Source: Peredibacter starrii (GTDB lineage: Bacteria; Bdellovibrionota; Bacteriovoracia; Bacteriovoracales; Bacteriovoracaceae). Taken from it: a DNA stretch of 64,000 bases. The stretch spans positions 1,984,001 through 2,048,000 of the forward strand of contig NZ_CP139487.1 in assembly GCF_034259205.1 (NCBI RefSeq). Reading direction: 5' to 3'. Shown piece after piece: positions 24,249 to 33,137 of this stretch. The translations under genes and the position numbers were made by a program. Within the stretch, counting starts at the first letter, position 1, and each line of letters starts with the position of its first letter. A model generated the notes under the pieces. It saw nothing but the letters and a program-made list of their open reading frames with translations, was not told the DNA's origin and searched no databases.

Positions 24249-25112
24249 ATGACCTTTGATCAAGTGCTTGTTTTTCATAAGATTGTCCAGTCCGGTAGCT
24301 TCAAACAGGCTGCTGCGGAGTTGCATAAAACCCAACCAGCTATAAGTTTGTCGATAAAGAAACTTGAGGAGGAGATGGAAGTTGATCTTTTTGATCGGAG
24401 TGGGTATCGCCCTGAACTCACAGATCATGGAAAAGCGTTTTATGAACGCTCGCTTAAAGTGCTCCAGGGGATGACTGAACTGGAAGGGCTTTCGCAGAGT
24501 TTTCGAAAACAGCAGGAGCCTGAGATTTCTATTTCAGTGGATGGCATCTCTCCACTGCCAAAACTTCTCCACATCTTTAAAAATTTCGGAGAAAAGCATC
24601 CGAATACAAAACTCAATCTTACCTTTGATATTCTCAGTGAAATTGAGCGCCGGGTTTTAGAGCGTGAAGCTCAAATTGGTGTGACTCATTTTATTTCGGA
24701 TAAAAACGCCCTTGATGTCGTTCCGGTGACCACCGTGAAAATGGTCCCGGTCATGAGCAAGGAGCTCTTTAAAGAACGCAAAGTAAAAAATCAGAAGGAT
24801 CTTCTGGAAATAGATCAGATCGTGATTGGAGACAAAAATCCTCGTGGTGCTAGCTTCGGGCTTCTGGATGAAGGACGAAAGTGGCGAATCAATGACAATA
24901 ACTTCAAGCGCGATATCATCTTCGCGGGTCTGGGATGGGGTCACTTGCCGGATCACTCGATCGTTAGAGAGCTTGCAGAAAAAAAACTCGTTGTTCTTGA
25001 ATTTGAAGATATCCATCCCCGTGAACTTGTTATTAATCTAATAAGACATAAGCGCCACCAACTTGGAGTTGTGGCCAATCTATTGTGGGAAGAACTTAAA
25101 AAGAATTGTTAG
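24249..25112 (+). CDS. LysR-family transcriptional regulator
   Basis: 287 residues. N-terminal winged HTH: FHKIVQSGSFKQAAAELHKTQPAISLSIKKLEEEMEVDLFDRS. C-terminal ligand-binding domain from about residue 90 (EISISVDGISPLPKLL). No SD is seen before ATG. Divergent to yceI in the usual LysR-target arrangement; the shared AT-rich spacer holds runs such as TTTTTTTGATAAAC but no convincing T-N11-A box that I would single out. Effector unknown. Confidence 0.9.
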   Translation: MTFDQVLVFHKIVQSGSFKQAAAELHKTQPAISLSIKKLEEEMEVDLFDRSGYRPELTDHGKAFYERSLKVLQGMTELEGLSQSFRKQQEPEISISVDGISPLPKLLHIFKNFGEKHPNTKLNLTFDILSEIERRVLEREAQIGVTHFISDKNALDVVPVTTVKMVPVMSKELFKERKVKNQKDLLEIDQIVIGDKNPRGASFGLLDEGRKWRINDNNFKRDIIFAGLGWGHLPDHSIVRELAEKKLVVLEFEDIHPRELVINLIRHKRHQLGVVANLLWEELKKNC

Positions 25113-25121
25113 GGAATAGAC

Positions 25122-27947
25122 ATGCTGAAGTTATTGCTCCTGTTGCTTCTTAGTTGGTCTGCTTTTGCTCAAATCGAGGCCCCGTTCGCAGTCGTGGATT
25201 ACAATCAGAACCCCTCTGATATTGAATGGCGACACATTGTTACTGAACACTTTGATCTCATCTTCCCTGAAGAAGTGGAAAAAGACGCTCAAAGGGTCGC
25301 CCATCTTTTAGAGAAGGCCTATCCTTATGTGACTCGTTCTATGGAAGAACTTCCTCCAAGAATTTCCCTAATTTTGCAAAACCAATCGGTGATCTCTAAT
25401 GGATTTGTGACACTCGCTCCAAGAAGATCGGAGTGGTACCTTTCTCCGGCCATAGATCCGGAGCTTACTAATACTGAATGGCTTAAAACTCTTTCTGTTC
25501 ATGAATTTCGTCACGTGGTTCAGTTTCAGAAAGGTAAACACGGGTTCAATAAATTTTTAAATATCATCATGGGTGAAGCGGGCCAGGCCCTTGGACTCGG
25601 GCTCACGATGCCACCATGGTATTTTGAAGGAGATGCGGTCGGTGTTGAGACTGCTCTCACTAAGGGAGGGCGTGGTCGTCTTCCATTATTTGAAAGAGAT
25701 CTCAGAACTCTCTTATTATCAGGTCAGAAATGGGACTACGATAAGGCCCATTTAGGCTCTTATGAAGACTATGTTCCTAATCATTACGTCTATGGTTACT
25801 TCTATACATCGACGTTAAGAAATAACTATGGTGACTTGTTTCTTTCAAAACTCGCCAATCAATCTGCGGAAACCAGCTGGAACCCTCTGAGTTTTTATAA
25901 TTCAGTGGACCGCATGACTCATGAGAAGTTTGAAGACTTTTATTGGGGCGTGATGGGGGATCTTATTAAGGAATGGAAGAAACGAGCTGATGAACTGACA
26001 CCAACTCCTTATGAAGTAAAAAACCTTGGAAAGCGTTTTGGCTGGACCAATTATCTTTTCCCTCAAACCACCCAAGATGGAAAAGTTGTGGCCCTTAAAA
26101 AAGGTCTCTCATTTTACGATCGCTTCGTTTTGATCGATGGCAAAAAAGAAAAGACTCTTTTCTATCCAGGACCTCTGGCGACTGAATACCCATTTAAGCT
26201 TCGCGGCGGGAAACTGGCATTTTTAGAACTCGAAGTTGATCCACGTTGGGGTTACCGAAACTTCAATAAACTTAAAGTTTATGACGTTAACGAAGATAAG
26301 ATAGTTGTCTCTAAGGCCCACACCAAATTAAGAATTGCGATCCCTGATCATGCAGGAAAAAAGATTCTGGCAGTTGAGTGGGACGAGGCCCAAGGCCAGG
26401 CCATCGTTGTCTTGAACCACAAGGGTAAAGAGATTCAACGAATCCCGTATCCTAAGAATGAGGTCATCACTTCCATTGATTGGTTAAGTGATTCAGAGAT
26501 CGTTTTCGTTCAAAAAGACTATAACGATATGAAGTCTATGGTTCAGTTTAACCTGGGCTCAGCTGAAAAGACTTATTTGATTGATAAGGCCGTGAACAAT
26601 ATCGGAAACGTGGCCGTTGAAGAAGGTCACATTCTCTTTGAAAGTCCAGAGTCAGGAATTGATAACATCTGGCTTTATACAAAAGAGGGAACTCGCCAGA
26701 TCACGAGTGCTCTTTTTGGTTCATACGCTCCGACACTTCATCAAGGGAAACTCATCTATAACGATTACACCGCCAACGGGATGAACGTTGTACAAAAGTC
26801 CCTTCGTATGGATGAAGAGCAGAAGTCTCAGAATAGTTTTTACCCCATCTATGAAAAGTTCGCGATGAGTGAAAACGCTAAGGGCCTTGAAAGCGAACTC
26901 TTAGAAAATGAAGAGTACAAGAGCTCTAAGTATTCAGAGCCGAAGCATTCGCTTAACCTTCACAGCTGGTTATTACTAGCACCTCCTTTAGGGGCCGACA
27001 TTACAGTGATTGGCTACTCACAGGATGTGCTTAATAAGTTTTTCCTCTCTGCCGGTGGTGTCTATAATCTGAATGAAAAATCAGTTACAGGTTTTGTGAC
27101 TTCAAGCTGGTCACAATACTATACTGTGTTTGATGTGCGTGCCGCCTATGGTGGAAGACGTCAGGATGTGACCGTCAGTGGTAAGGAAATTGAAGATAAG
27201 TGGGAAGAAGGCACGGCCGATGTCGGTATTTCAGTTCCATGGAAATATATTCAGGGACGATTTACCCATAGTTTTTCTGTCCGCGGTTTTGCAAAACTGA
27301 TTAAAGTGACCAACAAGATCTCAAACGATCTCACTGAAGTGAATGATGGTGCTCTTTATTCACCGGGTGCTGAGCTTAACTATTCCGTGATTTCAAGAAT
27401 GGCCCGTCGAGATTTAAACCCAGAGTGGGGATTTTCAGTCTTTGGACATATGGAAGACGGCCGTGACATCACGGGGGCCGATCAGAAAGGAAGTATCCGT
27501 TCAGTTGATTCTCGCATTTATTTACCGGGTCTCTGGCACCATCACTCTTTTTTCCATCAGGTCGCGTATGAAAGACAGAAGGACAACTTCTATCAATATG
27601 CTTCTTATGTCATTTACCCTCGTGGAACAAGAAGTGTCTTCCTTCAGGAATTTACTAAGTATTCAGCGAACTACATGATGCCACTTTTCTATCCAGACTG
27701 GCACTGGTCACGTTACTGGAACTTGAAGCGAATTAATCTTAACCTTTTCTACGATGATTTGACTGGTCGCTATCTCACCAATCACTACCGTGCTGCTTCG
27801 ACCGGTTGGGAAACAATTTTCGAGATGAATTTCCTTCGTCTGGCCTATCCTATCAGTATCGGTCTTCGTGGAAGTTATGTGTTAGAAGGTCGTGAACAAA
27901 GTAATAACTATGAGCTCTTCCTCGCCACGGTCCTTGGAACTTTTTAA
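25122..27947 (+). CDS. Large exported gluzincin metalloprotease with beta-propeller and outer-membrane-barrel-like C-terminus
   Basis: 941 residues, signal peptide MLKLLLLLLLSWSAFA. Zinc peptidase domain: HEFRH at residues 127-131 and a third-ligand Glu E169 in PPWYFEGDAVG, the gluzincin layout. Residues about 310-580 hold beta-propeller-like repeats (SDSEIVFVQ, YLIDKAVNNIG, IDNIWLY). The last 300 residues are amphipathic beta-strands (FLSAGGVYNLNEKSV, FLRLAYPISIGLRGSYVLEG) ending in an aromatic residue F, as outer-membrane barrels do. Likely an outer-membrane-anchored protease. Follows lysR by 9 nt; the next methyltransferase overlaps its 3' end. Confidence 0.75.
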   Translation: MLKLLLLLLLSWSAFAQIEAPFAVVDYNQNPSDIEWRHIVTEHFDLIFPEEVEKDAQRVAHLLEKAYPYVTRSMEELPPRISLILQNQSVISNGFVTLAPRRSEWYLSPAIDPELTNTEWLKTLSVHEFRHVVQFQKGKHGFNKFLNIIMGEAGQALGLGLTMPPWYFEGDAVGVETALTKGGRGRLPLFERDLRTLLLSGQKWDYDKAHLGSYEDYVPNHYVYGYFYTSTLRNNYGDLFLSKLANQSAETSWNPLSFYNSVDRMTHEKFEDFYWGVMGDLIKEWKKRADELTPTPYEVKNLGKRFGWTNYLFPQTTQDGKVVALKKGLSFYDRFVLIDGKKEKTLFYPGPLATEYPFKLRGGKLAFLELEVDPRWGYRNFNKLKVYDVNEDKIVVSKAHTKLRIAIPDHAGKKILAVEWDEAQGQAIVVLNHKGKEIQRIPYPKNEVITSIDWLSDSEIVFVQKDYNDMKSMVQFNLGSAEKTYLIDKAVNNIGNVAVEEGHILFESPESGIDNIWLYTKEGTRQITSALFGSYAPTLHQGKLIYNDYTANGMNVVQKSLRMDEEQKSQNSFYPIYEKFAMSENAKGLESELLENEEYKSSKYSEPKHSLNLHSWLLLAPPLGADITVIGYSQDVLNKFFLSAGGVYNLNEKSVTGFVTSSWSQYYTVFDVRAAYGGRRQDVTVSGKEIEDKWEEGTADVGISVPWKYIQGRFTHSFSVRGFAKLIKVTNKISNDLTEVNDGALYSPGAELNYSVISRMARRDLNPEWGFSVFGHMEDGRDITGADQKGSIRSVDSRIYLPGLWHHHSFFHQVAYERQKDNFYQYASYVIYPRGTRSVFLQEFTKYSANYMMPLFYPDWHWSRYWNLKRINLNLFYDDLTGRYLTNHYRAASTGWETIFEMNFLRLAYPISIGLRGSYVLEGREQSNNYELFLATVLGTF

Positions 27948-28896
27948 ATTTGATTATGATGCCATTGAGGCCCTCGTAGGAACCAGAACTGGTTCTTATA
28001 AGGGTCTCGATAGCAGGGCCCTCTATACCTCTCGTGAAGACTTCGAATCTATTTTTTCTCATTCCTTAGTTACTGGAACCTTTGTTGATCTGGGTTGTGG
28101 GATAGGGGAAGGTTGTCTTTTGTACTCCTGGCTTTATCCAGATCGCCATTCTATCGGCGTGGATTTTGAGCTGAGTCGCATTGAAGCAGGGTTAAAGATA
28201 AAAGAAGAATTGAAGTTAGAAGCAGTATCATTCCTTCATCAGGATCTTCTTCAGGGAGATATTCCCCTCGGGGACACCTATTTTCTGTATTTTCCTACCG
28301 GCATTGTTTTAGATCGCATCCTATCTGAACTTTATCAATCCAATCGTGATTTTAGAGTCGTCGCAATTGAGTCCCATGGAGATCTGTTTCCGCGCCTGGA
28401 GAAAGAGAATTGGTTGAAGCTAGTCGCGACAATCCCTCTTAAAAGTGAACGGCATCATCCCATGGCCCAGGTTTATGAGAGAACCACAGAACCTAGAAGT
28501 TCTTCCTTGGGTCCATTCGAGTTGAGTTTTCAGGAGAAGTTTCTTTTAATCGAAGAGGGGGATATTGCCTGGCTAGGAGAGTCCTATGGACTTGAATGGA
28601 CCCATGATGATCGATTTGAGCTTCTGACCCCTCCTAGGACCATTTATTGGAATCAAGTGAAAGAGATTTTAAGCTTTGATCAAATTGATGTTAAGTTTCG
28701 AAGGGCGCTCGAAATCCGTCGTCTGGGTGGAGTGACTGTCAAAACTCTGTCATCGGAAATCACGGGCCATATTCGTAAAGTTATTGTGAGGCCCACCTTT
28801 CATCTAGAAATATCAAGTGGGGAAAAGGTAGAATGGAGTCACATTGTGACAATCACACAGGGATCTATTCTATGCTACGACTCCTCTTCTGCTTAA
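27910..28896 (+). CDS. SAM-dependent methyltransferase (class I)
   Basis: 328 residues from ATG 27910, which overlaps the protease by 38 nt; no good SD, so the start is uncertain. Motif I FVDLGCGIGEGCLLYSW and an acidic ribose site GVDFELSRIEAG are clear; SYKGLDSR and FLHQDLLQGD follow. The C-terminal 150 residues are unrelated to the fold and unrecognised. Substrate unknown. Sits between an outer-membrane protease and a lipoprotein, and overlaps the latter by 25 nt. Confidence 0.65.
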   Translation: MSSSSPRSLELFKFDYDAIEALVGTRTGSYKGLDSRALYTSREDFESIFSHSLVTGTFVDLGCGIGEGCLLYSWLYPDRHSIGVDFELSRIEAGLKIKEELKLEAVSFLHQDLLQGDIPLGDTYFLYFPTGIVLDRILSELYQSNRDFRVVAIESHGDLFPRLEKENWLKLVATIPLKSERHHPMAQVYERTTEPRSSSLGPFELSFQEKFLLIEEGDIAWLGESYGLEWTHDDRFELLTPPRTIYWNQVKEILSFDQIDVKFRRALEIRRLGGVTVKTLSSEITGHIRKVIVRPTFHLEISSGEKVEWSHIVTITQGSILCYDSSSA

Positions 28897-29885
28897 TTTT
28901 CATCTCTGCCTGTTCTATGGGAACAATTCAAAAGGGCGGTGAAGATCGCTACTATTACGATTCCCACAGCGAATATACCAAAGAAGATCTAACTGAACTT
29001 GCTCCAAAAGTTGTGATGACTTCACAGCGTGATCCTCGTGTTGGAAAACTGGATGAACTTTTTGGTCCCGGCCAAAAACCTCTGAAGCGAGTAGGGATTG
29101 TTATTTTCGAGACCATGATTCAGCCGACACTTGGTGGACTTGCTAATAGTGACAAAGTTTTCATGTCGGACGCTGGAAAGCAGCTTCTAACAGAAAAATA
29201 CCTAAGCATCTGGGAGCAGAGTCTTCCTCTGATCGCCCCTGAACTTGATTTTGTCTCTACCGCTAAAATCAAAAAGACCAAGGCCCTTCATGAGTATGGC
29301 CAACGTGTTCCTAACTACATTAACTCACGCAGAACGGCCCTCATGCCGGATGACATCTACTACCTGGAGAAAGGCAAGAAGACTTCAAATGCTTTGGTGT
29401 TTAACCCTCGTGGCATGCGAGATCTTTCATTTTTGTTGGTACCTGCAACAGAACTTATGGGAGGACCAAAATGGTCTGAGCATAATAAGTCTTTCTTGAA
29501 TGATCTTGTAAAAGAGCTGAAGCTTGATGCTGCGATCATTATTATGAGTAAGACATCATGGACCGCGGCCCATATCGAGAAAAATTCTGGAGCGATTATT
29601 CCGGAAGAGATTGAGTTTAAAATCCAGGCCTCGACTTTATTACCACTTAGCCTTTATCATGAGCGCTTAGAGAAGCTTGGTAATAAAGAGAAAACTGAAG
29701 TGACTCTATGTTATCGTTCTTACGAGGCACAGATTAAAGTTCCTGCACTTATTTCTGTTGATCCGGCCGATCAGAATTTTGCTACAATTGAAAAAGAAAT
29801 CCTGGCCCCTTTACTTAAAACCTATGCGGATCTCACACAGATGACTCTTATCCGAGTGACTGAAGATCTGAAAAAGACCTGGTAA
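28872..29885 (+). CDS. Lipoprotein of unknown function
   Basis: 337 residues from ATG 28872. Signal peptide MLRLLFCLIFISAC with a lipobox (ISAC) giving a lipidated Cys followed by SMGT. Mature part: LKRVGIVIFETMIQPTLGGLANSDKVF and an alternating alpha/beta pattern (LKLDAAIIIMSKTSW) suggest a soluble domain facing the periplasm or surface. Family not recognised. Its TAA shares the A of the following ATG, so it is coupled to the ThrE-like exporter. Confidence 0.7.
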   Translation: MLRLLFCLIFISACSMGTIQKGGEDRYYYDSHSEYTKEDLTELAPKVVMTSQRDPRVGKLDELFGPGQKPLKRVGIVIFETMIQPTLGGLANSDKVFMSDAGKQLLTEKYLSIWEQSLPLIAPELDFVSTAKIKKTKALHEYGQRVPNYINSRRTALMPDDIYYLEKGKKTSNALVFNPRGMRDLSFLLVPATELMGGPKWSEHNKSFLNDLVKELKLDAAIIIMSKTSWTAAHIEKNSGAIIPEEIEFKIQASTLLPLSLYHERLEKLGNKEKTEVTLCYRSYEAQIKVPALISVDPADQNFATIEKEILAPLLKTYADLTQMTLIRVTEDLKKTW

Positions 29886-31099
29886 TGGAAAAAAAAGAAT
29901 TTCAACGAAAAGTGAAATTCATTCTTCGATTTGGTCGTGCTCTCCATGCAGTGGGATCGCCGGCCCATACGATCGAAGGAACCATGCAAGACATGGCCCA
30001 GCTCTTGGGTCTAAGAGGGAGTTTTATCTCTCAACCGACAGCCATTCTTTCGTCGTTTTCGGATGGCGGAGAGGAAGAGGTCACAAAAATTGAACGTGTT
30101 GAACCAGTAGGAGTTAATCTTGGTAAACTCTCTAAGGTCGATACTGTTGCAAAAGAAGTCATTCAAAATCAAATTACTTATGAAGAAGGTTACGCAAAAT
30201 TAGATGAGATCTGGAGCTCCAAAGATCCCTACGGAAAACGCTGGACCTTGATCTATTTCTTATTTTCGGCCGCGGGATTCATGGTTCTCTTCGGAGGAAC
30301 CTGGGGTGATTTCATTGCCAGTATTACCGTTGGTGTTCTCATGGGTGCACTTTCCATCATTCGACCGATTGGACTTGTGGCCCAGCTCTTCGATGCCATC
30401 GTGGCCGTAGTTGCTTCTCTAGTGACTTATCTCCTGGCCAAACTCATTCCTGGTCTTAACATCGGTGTGATCATTCTATCGAGTCTTATCATTTTCATGC
30501 CAGGTCTCTTCATCACAATTGCCATTGCTGAGATTGCCACTCAAAATCTGGTCTCAGGAACGGCCCGCCTTGTGGGAGGAGTGATGATTCTTTTGAAACT
30601 CACTTTCGGCGTGTTTATTGGAAGTAAGATTGCAAGTTGGTTTCATTATCCTTCTCTTGATATCGATTTTGCCATGATTCCATGGTGGATCACTTTTGTG
30701 ACTCTTCCTCTGACTGCGGCCATGGCCAATGTAAACTTTAAGACCAATAGAGATGACTGGAGATGGGTGACTATCGCTGGTATCTTCGGCTTCCTTTGTT
30801 CAAAACTGGGAGCAAAATATCTTGGACCTGAACTCGGTATGTTCTTCGGTGGCGCTTGTGTCGGGGCCATGAGTAACATCTTTGCTCGTCTTAAAAATAA
30901 ACCTTCTGCCATTTTCCAATGGCCAGGCATTATCCTTCTAGTTCCCGGATCTGTTGGTTATCGCAGTCTCAGCTTCTTGTTTGAGAGAGATGTATTGGGA
31001 GGACTTGAAACGGCCTTCACCATGATCACACTTGCTCTTGCACTCGTGGTCGGGGTGTTCTTCGGTAACATTCTGATTAAACCTCGTCGTAGTATGTAA
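29885..31099 (+). CDS. Threonine/serine exporter (ThrE) family membrane protein
   Basis: 404 residues. Cytoplasmic N-terminal domain HAVGSPAHTIEGTMQDMAQLLGLRG and then about ten membrane segments in two groups (from WTLIYFLFSAAGFMVLFGGTWG and from WITFVTLPLTAAMANV) match the ThrE N- and C-terminal domains fused in one chain. Known members export Thr/Ser. Coupled to the upstream lipoprotein (TAATG). Confidence 0.85.
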   Translation: MEKKEFQRKVKFILRFGRALHAVGSPAHTIEGTMQDMAQLLGLRGSFISQPTAILSSFSDGGEEEVTKIERVEPVGVNLGKLSKVDTVAKEVIQNQITYEEGYAKLDEIWSSKDPYGKRWTLIYFLFSAAGFMVLFGGTWGDFIASITVGVLMGALSIIRPIGLVAQLFDAIVAVVASLVTYLLAKLIPGLNIGVIILSSLIIFMPGLFITIAIAEIATQNLVSGTARLVGGVMILLKLTFGVFIGSKIASWFHYPSLDIDFAMIPWWITFVTLPLTAAMANVNFKTNRDDWRWVTIAGIFGFLCSKLGAKYLGPELGMFFGGACVGAMSNIFARLKNKPSAIFQWPGIILLVPGSVGYRSLSFLFERDVLGGLETAFTMITLALALVVGVFFGNILIKPRRSM

Positions 31100-31224
31100 G
31101 TGGTCCTATCTAAATAAAGCGAACATTTTTGCCTGCTTGATGCGGCCCGCATCGTAGGGGCATACTGAATTATATGGGAATCCAAGGAAGGATCCTCGCT
31201 TAGTCTTTAACCAAGGATGGTGTA

Positions 31225-31917
31225 ATGGCGAAGCTTATTTGGTTAGCATGCCTCTTCATGTTCTTTGCGAGCTGTAACCAGAATCCTGACTGTCAAAATC
31301 AAGATTCAACCACCGGCAAGGCAGCAACCAATCCAACAACTGCTGCTTGTCCGATTGATCCCGAACCAGAAACTCCTGATCTTGAACCCGAACCTGATTT
31401 AGGTGAGCTACCTAACGAGGCCCTGATTTTTGAAACCAAGGCCGACCTTTATAACTTTGAAGTGGCCGACGAAGACAAAGTTCATAAGGCCTTTGAGATC
31501 ATTAAAAAAGTCGTGGGCTCAAAAGAATTCAGAAGCCGAGTCATCAATTTTACTTATCAAGGTAAAAAGCAATTCGTTGATAACAAGGGCATGAGTAATG
31601 CAGAGATTTATCAGGCCGTCCTTGATGGAAGAGAAGATCTCAGACCTGAAGTTGATCACGAGATGGATCTTGAACTTGAATTGTATTACTCATGGAGAAG
31701 CACAGTGGGATATACGACTCCTGGTGCTCTTCGCATCTACATGAATACCAAATACTTCTATCCTTATACGCCTGCACAGGTCGCAGGTAACGTGTTTCAT
31801 GAATGGACCCATAAATTGGGATTTGATCATGATGCCAATTATTCTGTAGCAAGAGACTCATCAGTTCCCTATGCTTTGGGATACTTGATGGAAGAGTTAG
31901 GCAAGCAATACGAATAA
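31225..31917 (+). CDS. Lipoprotein with metzincin-type zinc motif
   Basis: 230 residues; lipobox FASC in MAKLIWLACLFMFFASC, then a Pro/Glu-rich linker (EPETPDLEPEPD). Near the C-terminus H192EWTHKLGFDH202 is a full HExxHxxGxxH zinc site, the metzincin signature. The body (residues 60-190) is unrecognised; no clear Met-turn is seen in the 28 residues that follow, where a metzincin should have one, so the fold is either shortened or different. Probably a surface-anchored peptidase. Monocistronic with a terminator. Confidence 0.75.
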   Translation: MAKLIWLACLFMFFASCNQNPDCQNQDSTTGKAATNPTTAACPIDPEPETPDLEPEPDLGELPNEALIFETKADLYNFEVADEDKVHKAFEIIKKVVGSKEFRSRVINFTYQGKKQFVDNKGMSNAEIYQAVLDGREDLRPEVDHEMDLELELYYSWRSTVGYTTPGALRIYMNTKYFYPYTPAQVAGNVFHEWTHKLGFDHDANYSVARDSSVPYALGYLMEELGKQYE

Positions 31918-31922
31918 GAAAT

Positions 31923-31945
31923 CTGCGTGGTTAAATGCCACGCAG
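31923..31945 (+). terminator. Terminator after the metzincin-like gene
   Basis: CTGCGTGG, loop TTAAATG, CCACGCAG, then TTTTTGTTTTT. Confidence 0.92.
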
Positions 31946-31990
31946 TTTTTGTTTTTCTCCTCTAAGAAATCAATTTTTCATCCATATTCC

Positions 31991-32006
31991 TGGCACCGTT
32001 TATGCT
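31991..32006 (+). promoter_or_regulatory. Sigma-54 (-24/-12) promoter of the 32038 gene
   Basis: TGGCACCGTTTATGCT: -24 TGGCAC and -12 TGC with exactly 10 nt between the invariant GG and GC. Predicted start of transcription near 32017, about 20 nt before ATG 32038. Confidence 0.75.
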
Positions 32007-32037
32007 TTAAATAATCCCGTGAGTACGAGGAGGATTT

Positions 32038-32349
32038 ATGGAAAATCAAAATAATCAGGAACATTCAACTTTCTTTGATCAGGCCGATGGAAAATTCAAC
32101 GAGGCGATTGAAAAAAAACAACCTCTCCGAAGAGGTGTGATGGAAGATGAAGAAAGTGATTTCAGTGATGAAGGTACCAAACAGGCCGGCGCTGTAGATC
32201 CGGAACAGCAGGTGAGAGAAACCGAAGATGCTTCACTTCAAGATGAAACTTATTCATTTGATGAGCAGAACACTGACAATGAAGAGTATCATGACGCCAG
32301 TGGTGCAGAGGAAGTCGACTTCGATAATGATGATGACTTCATCCAGTAA
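32038..32349 (+). CDS. Acidic hypothetical protein, 103 aa
   Basis: Very acidic: about a third of residues are Asp/Glu, with DEESDFSDEG and VDFDNDDDF stretches, Gln/Asn-rich, no Cys, no signal peptide. Looks intrinsically disordered, like a phosphorylatable or charge-buffer protein. GAGGAGG SD before ATG. Behind a sigma-54 promoter, so expression depends on an enhancer-binding activator. Unknown function. Confidence 0.7.
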   Translation: MENQNNQEHSTFFDQADGKFNEAIEKKQPLRRGVMEDEESDFSDEGTKQAGAVDPEQQVRETEDASLQDETYSFDEQNTDNEEYHDASGAEEVDFDNDDDFIQ

Positions 32350-32360
32350 TTGATCAGGAC

Positions 32361-32425
32361 AAGGCATTACGTTTAATTCTTCAGATGATCTATAGATAAA
32401 TGATCTCATGCATGCGTAATGCCTT
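32361..32425. other. Long inverted repeat, possible structured RNA
   Basis: AAGGCATTACG (32361-32371) and CGTAATGCCTT (32415-32425) are perfect 11-bp inverted arms around 43 nt that contain two direct copies of ATGATCT. Directly follows the sigma-54-driven acidic gene. No U-tract. The rest of the gap up to 32550 shows nothing clear. Confidence 0.5.
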
Positions 32426-32550
32426 CTTAAGAACATTCCCAAACTAATTCATGTGCTTTCTGCAGAATGAAAATTCGATGACACTTCGTTCTCCGCAAGA
32501 TTTGCTTTGCTTCAAACAAAAATTGTAAGAATTATCATAGTGAATTTTTG

Positions 32551-32595
32551 TTTTTTCTTGATAGCGTGCTCCCGTCGTTATCTATCAAGGAGAAA
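32551..32595 (+). promoter_or_regulatory. 14-bp leader hairpin occluding the SD of the 32598 gene
   Basis: TTTTTTCTTGATAG (32551-32564) pairs with CTATCAAGGAGAAA (32582-32595): 14 pairs, two U.G in the SD AAGGAG; loop 17 nt. Confidence 0.65.
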
Positions 32596-32597
32596 AT

Positions 32598-33098
32598 ATG
32601 AAATTCGCATCCCTGTTAGTTCTTCTGGCACTCACTGCCGCCTGCGGGAAAGAGGGTGGAGGTAGTGGACGGTCTTCTGTGGCCGCAGGTCAGCCTGGTG
32701 TTTGTAATTTGAATGGTCGTTCAGTTGCCTGCGAATCTATTCGTGGAGCTGATGGCCTTGGAATCGATCTATTAGAAACAATGGTCGATGCTCCCATCCA
32801 AGTTACGGATTCAGAAATTCAGTTCTTGGGTGACAAAGAATCATTGACTCAAGGACGTCGAATTGAATGTCGTACGAATGTTAAGAGCGGCGAAACTTAT
32901 CGCTATACTCTTAGAGGTCAGCGACTTTTGATTGATACAGAAAGTGGCTCATATGAGATGACCCGTCTGAATTCTGGCGAAGGTCTGATTGGAACTTGGG
33001 TATGGAAAGGTTATGTGGATGGTGGAACTCATATCATCCGTCAGTTTTCTTTCCTGGGTAACGATCGTGTGATTATTAGAACTAACTGCGAATTGTAA
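32598..33098 (+). CDS. Lipoprotein of unknown function, 166 aa
   Basis: Signal peptide MKFASLLVLLALTAAC with lipobox LTAAC, then a Gly/Ser linker. Several cysteines (VCNLNGRSVACES, IECRT, TNCEL) and an all-beta look in the C-terminal part (GEGLIGTWVWKGYVDGG). Family not recognised. Its SD is within a 14-bp hairpin. Ends at a bidirectional terminator shared with fadA. Confidence 0.7.
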   Translation: MKFASLLVLLALTAACGKEGGGSGRSSVAAGQPGVCNLNGRSVACESIRGADGLGIDLLETMVDAPIQVTDSEIQFLGDKESLTQGRRIECRTNVKSGETYRYTLRGQRLLIDTESGSYEMTRLNSGEGLIGTWVWKGYVDGGTHIIRQFSFLGNDRVIIRTNCEL

Positions 33099-33112
33099 GA
33101 TATAAAAAAAAT

Positions 33113-33130
33113 GGGGCCCTTTTGGGCCCC
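33113..33130. terminator. Bidirectional terminator between the 32598 gene and fadA
   Basis: GGGGCCC, loop TTTT, GGGCCCC, with A8 before and T9 after, so it can act on both strands. Confidence 0.92.
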
Positions 33131-33137
33131 TTTTTTT

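Noticed and set aside
24657-25016. 119-codon open frame antisense to the LysR gene
   Set aside because: LysR is clear on the plus strand; the antisense chain has no recognisable domain.
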